From the NCBI GenBank assembly GCA_016858145.1, contig JAEHOE010000057.1:186001-250000 (forward strand): a stretch of 64,000 nt of DNA, given 5' to 3'. A program made the position numbers and the translations under genes. The stretch comes from Edaphochlamys debaryana (taxonomy: Eukaryota > Chlorophyta > Chlorophyceae > Chlamydomonadales). Positions within the stretch are counted from its first letter, which is position 1. Each line of letters opens with the position of its first letter. The notes under the pieces were generated by a model. That model was given only the letters and a program-made list of their open reading frames with translations. It was not told the DNA's origin and searched no databases. Positions 60,001 to 64,000 of this stretch are shown here, one piece after another.

Positions 60001-60110
60001 CGGCGGCGGCGGCGGGGGAGGCGCCAGCCGACGGCGCCGGAGGCGCGGCGGAGGCGCTGACGGAGGCGGTCGACGACCGCACTCTGCTGCGCTTCTTCGA
60101 TCGGCTGTAA
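42774..60110 (+). CDS. SHPRH: SHPRH-type SNF2 ATPase / RING E3 ubiquitin ligase
   Basis: About 45 exons, ~2,600 aa. The phase holds at every junction except exon 9/10 (46603 to 47188). N-terminus: UBA/CUE-like helices (VQQLVEVLGCPRARAEQLL, then DVQAAVELYLDD). SNF2 motifs: KPFQLQGLEWMLRRE; GGFLCDEMGLGKSLQTLM (motif I, across the 48745/49037 splice); LLVTPANLQEQWVEE; WRIVLDEAQLV (motif II, DEAQ as in SHPRH); VVTGTPVSNNLNEVQ; LTHLRQCCCHPHI. A long Ala-rich coiled coil at 54907-55449 precedes a C3HC4 RING: CPICL...SCGHTYCTDC (57750-57842) and CPICR (57984-58048). The C-terminal lobe has KALVFSAWGRLLDLV, GLTLTVAHTAFIMEP and AARICRLGQDRPTRVV (motif VI), then a closing RTLLRFFDRL. RING placement inside the helicase is the SHPRH/RAD5 plan; the human role is PCNA polyubiquitination. 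No PHD finger or H1/H5 domain was seen. Intron 13 is GC-AG (48101). Confidence 0.88.
52225..52355 (+). repeat. Intronic minisatellite in the SHPRH-like gene
   Basis: GGGGAGGCAAGAGGGGGG units, most with CAGACATAG between them, repeated about five times right after the donor at 52218. It is purine-only on long stretches of the coding strand. Confidence 0.8.
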
Positions 60111-60146
60111 GGCCGAGCAGGGGCGCGGACAGCTCGACGTCGTACA

Positions 60147-60162
60147 GTACGGCATGCCGTAC
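60147..60162. other. Perfect 16 bp palindrome after the SHPRH-like stop codon
   Basis: GTACGGCATGCCGTAC reads the same on both strands and lies 37 bases after the TAA. It is built from the TGCCGTAC word that recurs in introns across the window. Confidence 0.8.
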
Positions 60163-60564
60163 GGCTGGTCGTGGAGCGTACGGCGCCGGCAGCTGGGGCC
60201 GTCCGTAGGGGGTGGAGTGTTAGCGTCGTCCATGCGTGGTCGCCGTGCTTACTAAGTGGCTCTGGGGCATAGGCTTCATCGGTATGACAAGGCCGCATTG
60301 CTGGACCGGAGATGATGGGGCGGGGGATGCAGGGCCGACTCGGGCATAAGATGATGAGAGGGAGTGGGGTGGGGCGGGGCGGGGCAACGCAAGACGAGGC
60401 TGGCGATGGGAGTCACGGCGGAAGGAGAACTGCCAAGGAGCTGCGCAGTCGGTCGATGGGAGGACACGTAGGGACGGAGTGGGGGACTGCCAAGGTTCAT
60501 TCTATGGGTTCAGCTCCTGCAGGGTTTGGGCCAGAGACCAAGGCGCCGCCCACAAAGCAAGCCT

Positions 60565-60569
60565 TGTAA
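60565..60569 (+). terminator. TGTAA polyadenylation signal of the SHPRH-like gene
   Basis: TGTAA on the coding strand ~455 bases after the stop codon, and the first one I found there. Confidence 0.55.
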
Positions 60570-61402
60570 AGCTTAGCACGCTTACTATGCCCCATGCGTG
60601 AAGCAACGCCGCTTACTCGACTTGCTGCTTGTGTACTGCATGGGCGTTAGCCAAGAGCCAAGACCGTACAGCCGTACAGCATGACCGCGGTCAGGACTCA
60701 GGGGGTGGTGCCATCACCACATGTGCAGCGGTAGGCGGTAGCAGCCGCACCAGGAGCATCCGGTCTTGGCCACCCAAACCCAGCATGCCGTACCCCGTAT
60801 GTCAGCCCTCGCCCCCCTCACACAAAATCGACTCCCTGCCTTGCGGCATACCCTGCCACCCGCATTGCGGCAGGAAGCCCAGTGTCAGCGCCCTGCCCAT
60901 GCAACAGTCCCAGCCAGTACCATGCAATGCGCCCCAACCCCACAGGCATGCCACAATTTAGCCCAAGCCCCAGTGCAGAACCGTGCGTATGCGCTAACCA
61001 CGCTCTTCCAGCCAGCCCGTATCCCTGTATACCGCCGTCGGCTCACATCACGAGTAGTCCAAGCCAAGAGTCCAACTCAACAGCGCCTTCGCTCGCCCTC
61101 CATTTCGTAACTTCACACTAAGCTTGACAGAACGTCTGAATGACGAGATTGTATTATGTGGTTCGCCCCCCCCGCCGCCACAACACCAGCCGTGCCTTGC
61201 TTGCACTTGCACTTGCAACTGTTGCAAGCCAGCTGTCACGTCCACAGCCCCTTGTCCAAGACCGGGGTTGATTGCATACCAAGACCTGGGCAGTTGCCGG
61301 ATAAGTCTCCCCGCAAACACCACACGATGGGGTCAGCACCCTGGCAAGGCCTGCCCTGCTCCGCTTTCAAGCGGCCACGCGGCCACGTGTACACCACACG
61401 GC
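60570..61402. other. Intergenic region between convergent genes
   Basis: The SHPRH-like and LITAF-domain genes converge here. No supported coding sequence; open frames are short, proline-rich and without recognisable motifs. Confidence 0.45.
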
Positions 61403-61407
61403 TTACA
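61403..61407 (-). terminator. TGTAA polyadenylation signal of the LITAF-domain gene
   Basis: TTACA on the plus strand, i.e. TGTAA on the minus strand, ~130 bases past the alternative stop at 61538 and ~290 past the TAG at 61694. Confidence 0.5.
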
Positions 61408-61693
61408 CCGTTCATCCGGTTAGATGATCTTTGACTTGCCAAGGAAGCGAGTGCACTTGCCGCAGCTGGGGTGGGGTGTGTGGATGGGGGAGAGGGGAGA
61501 GGGGTTGGGGGCCAGAGGCAGCGTGAGCGCAGCTTTGTCAGCCGCGCCGAGTGTCACAGCTGAGGGCAGTTATTGAGGCACAGGGTACAGTCAAGAAGCC
61601 CGGGCACACAGAGACAGGTGTACACGCTCCCGCAAGGTCCCGTACACTGTGCCGTACGCTGTGCCGCACGTCCTACGCCGTACGCCGTACTCA

Positions 61694-63456
61694 CTAGTGA
61701 TTGTGGTCCTTGCAGGAGTCGACGCAGAAGGGAATGAGGCAGCAACCCGCGAAGCATCCCACGAAGCAGATGCCGCCCGCAATCAGCCACGTGCCCAGGC
61801 CTGGGGGGGAGGGATAGCCGGGGTACGGTGAGGCGGGGTAGGGCAAGAGGACGGTGAGGTGGGGCGGGGCCGGGCAGGGTCCTGCTGGAGCCTAGCTCTG
61901 GTGCCGTCCCGTGGGGCATGGAGCACGGGACCGCTTGTGACACACACCCGCACCCAGGGGCGCCCGCCCAGGCTGTAGCCACCACTCGGCCGTGAAGCTG
62001 TTACCCCTGGCCCACGTCAGCAGCCGTCCCCAACCGTCATGGGCCCAACCAGAGAGCCGTCCCCAGCCACCCACGCACCGGTCTCGTGCGTCACCGTGGT
62101 GGACACCTCCACCTGACAGTGCGGGCAGATGACGCTGCGGGGCGGCAGGGCAGACGGGCAGTGGGGCCGAAGGGCCGGGGGGCAGGCGAGAGCGAGATCA
62201 GGAAGAGGGCGAGAGAGCCAGAGGGAGCAAGGGAGGCCCTCAAAGTGTGCGGGTGAGGCCATGTTGGGACAGCGCTGGGTGGCTCCGTCGGACCTGCCCT
62301 GCCTTGCCTAGCGGTTGAGGGCATGGGCCCGCCTCCAGGCCCTGGGCCCGCCTCCAGGCCTCGGGCTCGGCGCGCAAGAGGCGCTTAGGACATGACACGA
62401 CAGACGACACGCCCTGCCCGACCCGACCCTCGGGCCTAGGCGCCCTTCCACAAGACACGACACGCCCCACAGGACTAGGCCCCGACCTGCAGTCCCCCGT
62501 ACGTCGCGTGGGAGGAGGAGGCCCCAAGCATCCACCACCAAGCACTGCCCCCAAGACTCAGTCACTACGAGGGGAACTGCCACTCCCAGACCCCCAAACC
62601 GTCAGCTGCAGGGGCCCCGAACACCACACGCGGGCCCCACCCGGGCCCACCTGACGGGGTGCGAGGGCCACCAGGTGGGCAGGGGCGCGGGCGCTGCCAC
62701 CATCACCATGGTGGGGGGTGGGCCGTAGCCCACGGGGACCGGCTGGGGGTAGCCTGAAGGGAAGGGGCGGTCGGAGGGGAGGAGGCGGGGTCGAGAATGG
62801 GAGGCGGCGGGCGAGGGAAGTAGGGCAGAGGGCCATGCGGAGGGGGGACGTCTTAGCAGGTGTGGCAGTTGATGGGGGTGGGATCTGGCCCACAGGCTTG
62901 ACGGTCTTCATCTCCGAATAGGCGTTTGGATTGAAAGCAGCAAGCATTTGACTGGGCTGGATGAGGGCACGGGGCCAAAGCCCAGCCGAAGCCTCCCTTC
63001 TACCGGTAGCCTGACTCCGCGTGACTCTGCTGGGCGTGGCCCTTATCGCACAGGTTGCACACCGCGCTGCTGGAACGCCACGGTTCGGTCCCGTAGCTGC
63101 AAGCGGCGCCTACTGGCGCGCTTAGCCTACCCCCTAGATGCCCCCGGTGGACCACGGCACTCCAGACGGGGCAACGATCGCGGACATCGGTCGGCCCGAA
63201 CTTGTATAGCCTCAGGTATGCTACCTATGGGACACGGCTTGGGGCGCAGCTACGCTGCCGCGGCGCGAGGCCGCATGGCGCATGAAGGCGACCAGCCTTG
63301 CACGGCTCGCCGGGCGCGCTTGATGCCTCGCAGTGCCAGGATCGCACCTGTTGCAGGCTGGCCATAAGCTGGTGGTTGACCTGGCGGGTAAGCGCCCGGC
63401 GGGCCGGGTGGTGGAGCGCCATTCTGCTGTTGATAAGCGCCCTCCTGGCCTGCCAT
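61694..63456 (-). CDS. LITAF-domain membrane protein with incomplete distal zinc knuckle
   Basis: Minus-strand exons 63456-63348, 62753-62651, 62134-62079, 61800-61694; phases agree, 124 aa. The N-terminus is proline-rich with PPAY-type motifs ([20 protein letters not shown]), as in LITAF/SIMPLE proteins that bind WW-domain ligases and ESCRT factors. The domain itself begins [19 protein letters not shown] (first CxxC). A hydrophobic membrane-inserting stretch follows, [19 protein letters not shown] then [15 protein letters not shown]. The family normally ends in a second CxxC (H.CP.C) that completes the zinc site; here a TAG follows HNH. The TAG overlaps a GTGAGT donor; splicing to an acceptor at 61560 would give HNHYCDTRRG and a stop at 61538, which still has only one of the two cysteines. 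Likely location is the cytosolic face of endosomes, by family. Confidence 0.75.
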
Positions 63457-64000
63457 GCTGATGTTGGTAAGGTGTTCAGGTCCAAGAAGATACGGTAGCA
63501 CGGCAGGTTGCTTAATTGGGAAGCGTCGCGTGCCTCTAAGCTGTCGCGTCGACCAAGTGTTTCCTAGGCTTTTGCGATGTAGCTAGACAGCACTTTGCAA
63601 GCTAGTACTGCGTGTGCGCTGATGCCCCTTCTCGCGCTGTTACTGCATCGGCGAAAAGTGTGGACAGCGAACGGAGCTGCTGCGCGCGCCACGCAACCCC
63701 AGCCGACTATCATCAGCAACTAGGCATTAGCTACAGTGCTAGCGGAGGCTTGCGGGGATGGCTATCTGCGTAGAGTCGAGCTCGCGTGCCACCTACCCGC
63801 AACCCGCGCAGACGCGGCCAGCCCCGGCCAGGCCCAGGGCCGCGCACAGCCGGAAGCTGAGAGCCGAACAGCCGTACCGTAATGCCCCTGACACAAGCCC
63901 GGCGTCCAGTATGCCGAGACTGCGTGCTTGCAGGCGGCAAGTTTTAACTTCCCTACACGAATGTATGCTCTCTCCGGCCTCGTCAAGCGCACCCGCACCC
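63457..64000. other. Upstream region of the LITAF-domain gene
   Basis: Presumed 5' UTR and promoter of the minus-strand LITAF-domain gene. An in-frame extension begins upstream (TTG at 63501) but has no ATG. Nothing else recognisable up to the window end. Confidence 0.4.

Noticed and set aside
62840..62947. Frame with [14 protein letters not shown] as an exon of the LITAF-domain gene
   Set aside because: No acceptor joins it in phase to exon 1, whereas the exon at 62753 joins perfectly; it is probably intronic.

Overview
This window is nuclear DNA from a green alga, most likely Chlamydomonas or a close volvocine relative. The evidence is very high GC, genes cut into many short exons by GC-rich GT-AG introns (donors mostly GTGAG/GTGCG/GTGGG, acceptors TGCAG/CCCAG), TGTAA polyadenylation signals, and alanine/glycine-rich linkers inside conserved proteins. 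I see no operons, rRNA, tRNA, CRISPR arrays or prokaryotic signals. All gene models were spliced by eye, with codon phase checked at nearly every junction; boundaries could be off by a base or two.

Layout: (1) 1-1599 is a decayed, truncated copy of an F-box-like/LRR gene whose intact paralogue lies at 9849-14069. (2) 2337-5458 (+) encodes a secreted nidogen-like (NIDO) plus EGF-like protein in 12 exons. (3) 7685-9196 (-) is an RWD + DUF1115 (RWDD2-type) gene without a visible 5' end, with an apparent frameshift and a GC-AG intron. (4) 9849-14069 (+) is the intact F-box-like/LRR gene. (5) 14767-28832 is a tandem array of a 1,901-1,902 bp unit, 7.4 copies and almost identical. (6) 31275-34139 (+) is a secreted GH18 chitinase-like gene with two N-terminal PAN/apple-type domains, lying between two copies of a ~287 bp dispersed repeat. 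(7) 36007-42015 (-) is a URT1-like terminal uridylyltransferase with a very long disordered N-terminus and an apparent loss of the first catalytic Asp. (8) 42774-60110 (+) is a ~45-exon SHPRH-type SNF2 ATPase/RING E3 ligase. (9) 61538/61694-63456 (-) is a small LITAF-domain membrane protein.

The genes do not form one pathway. Two are extracellular (NIDO/EGF, chitinase), one is RNA 3'-end tailing, one is DNA-damage-tolerance ubiquitination, one is endosomal membrane. The TUTase and SHPRH genes are divergent across a ~760 bp shared promoter region. The most unusual parts are the 1.9 kb macrosatellite, the Asp-to-Ala change in the TUTase, the duplicated splice acceptor in the F-box-like/LRR gene, and the missing distal CxxC of the LITAF protein.
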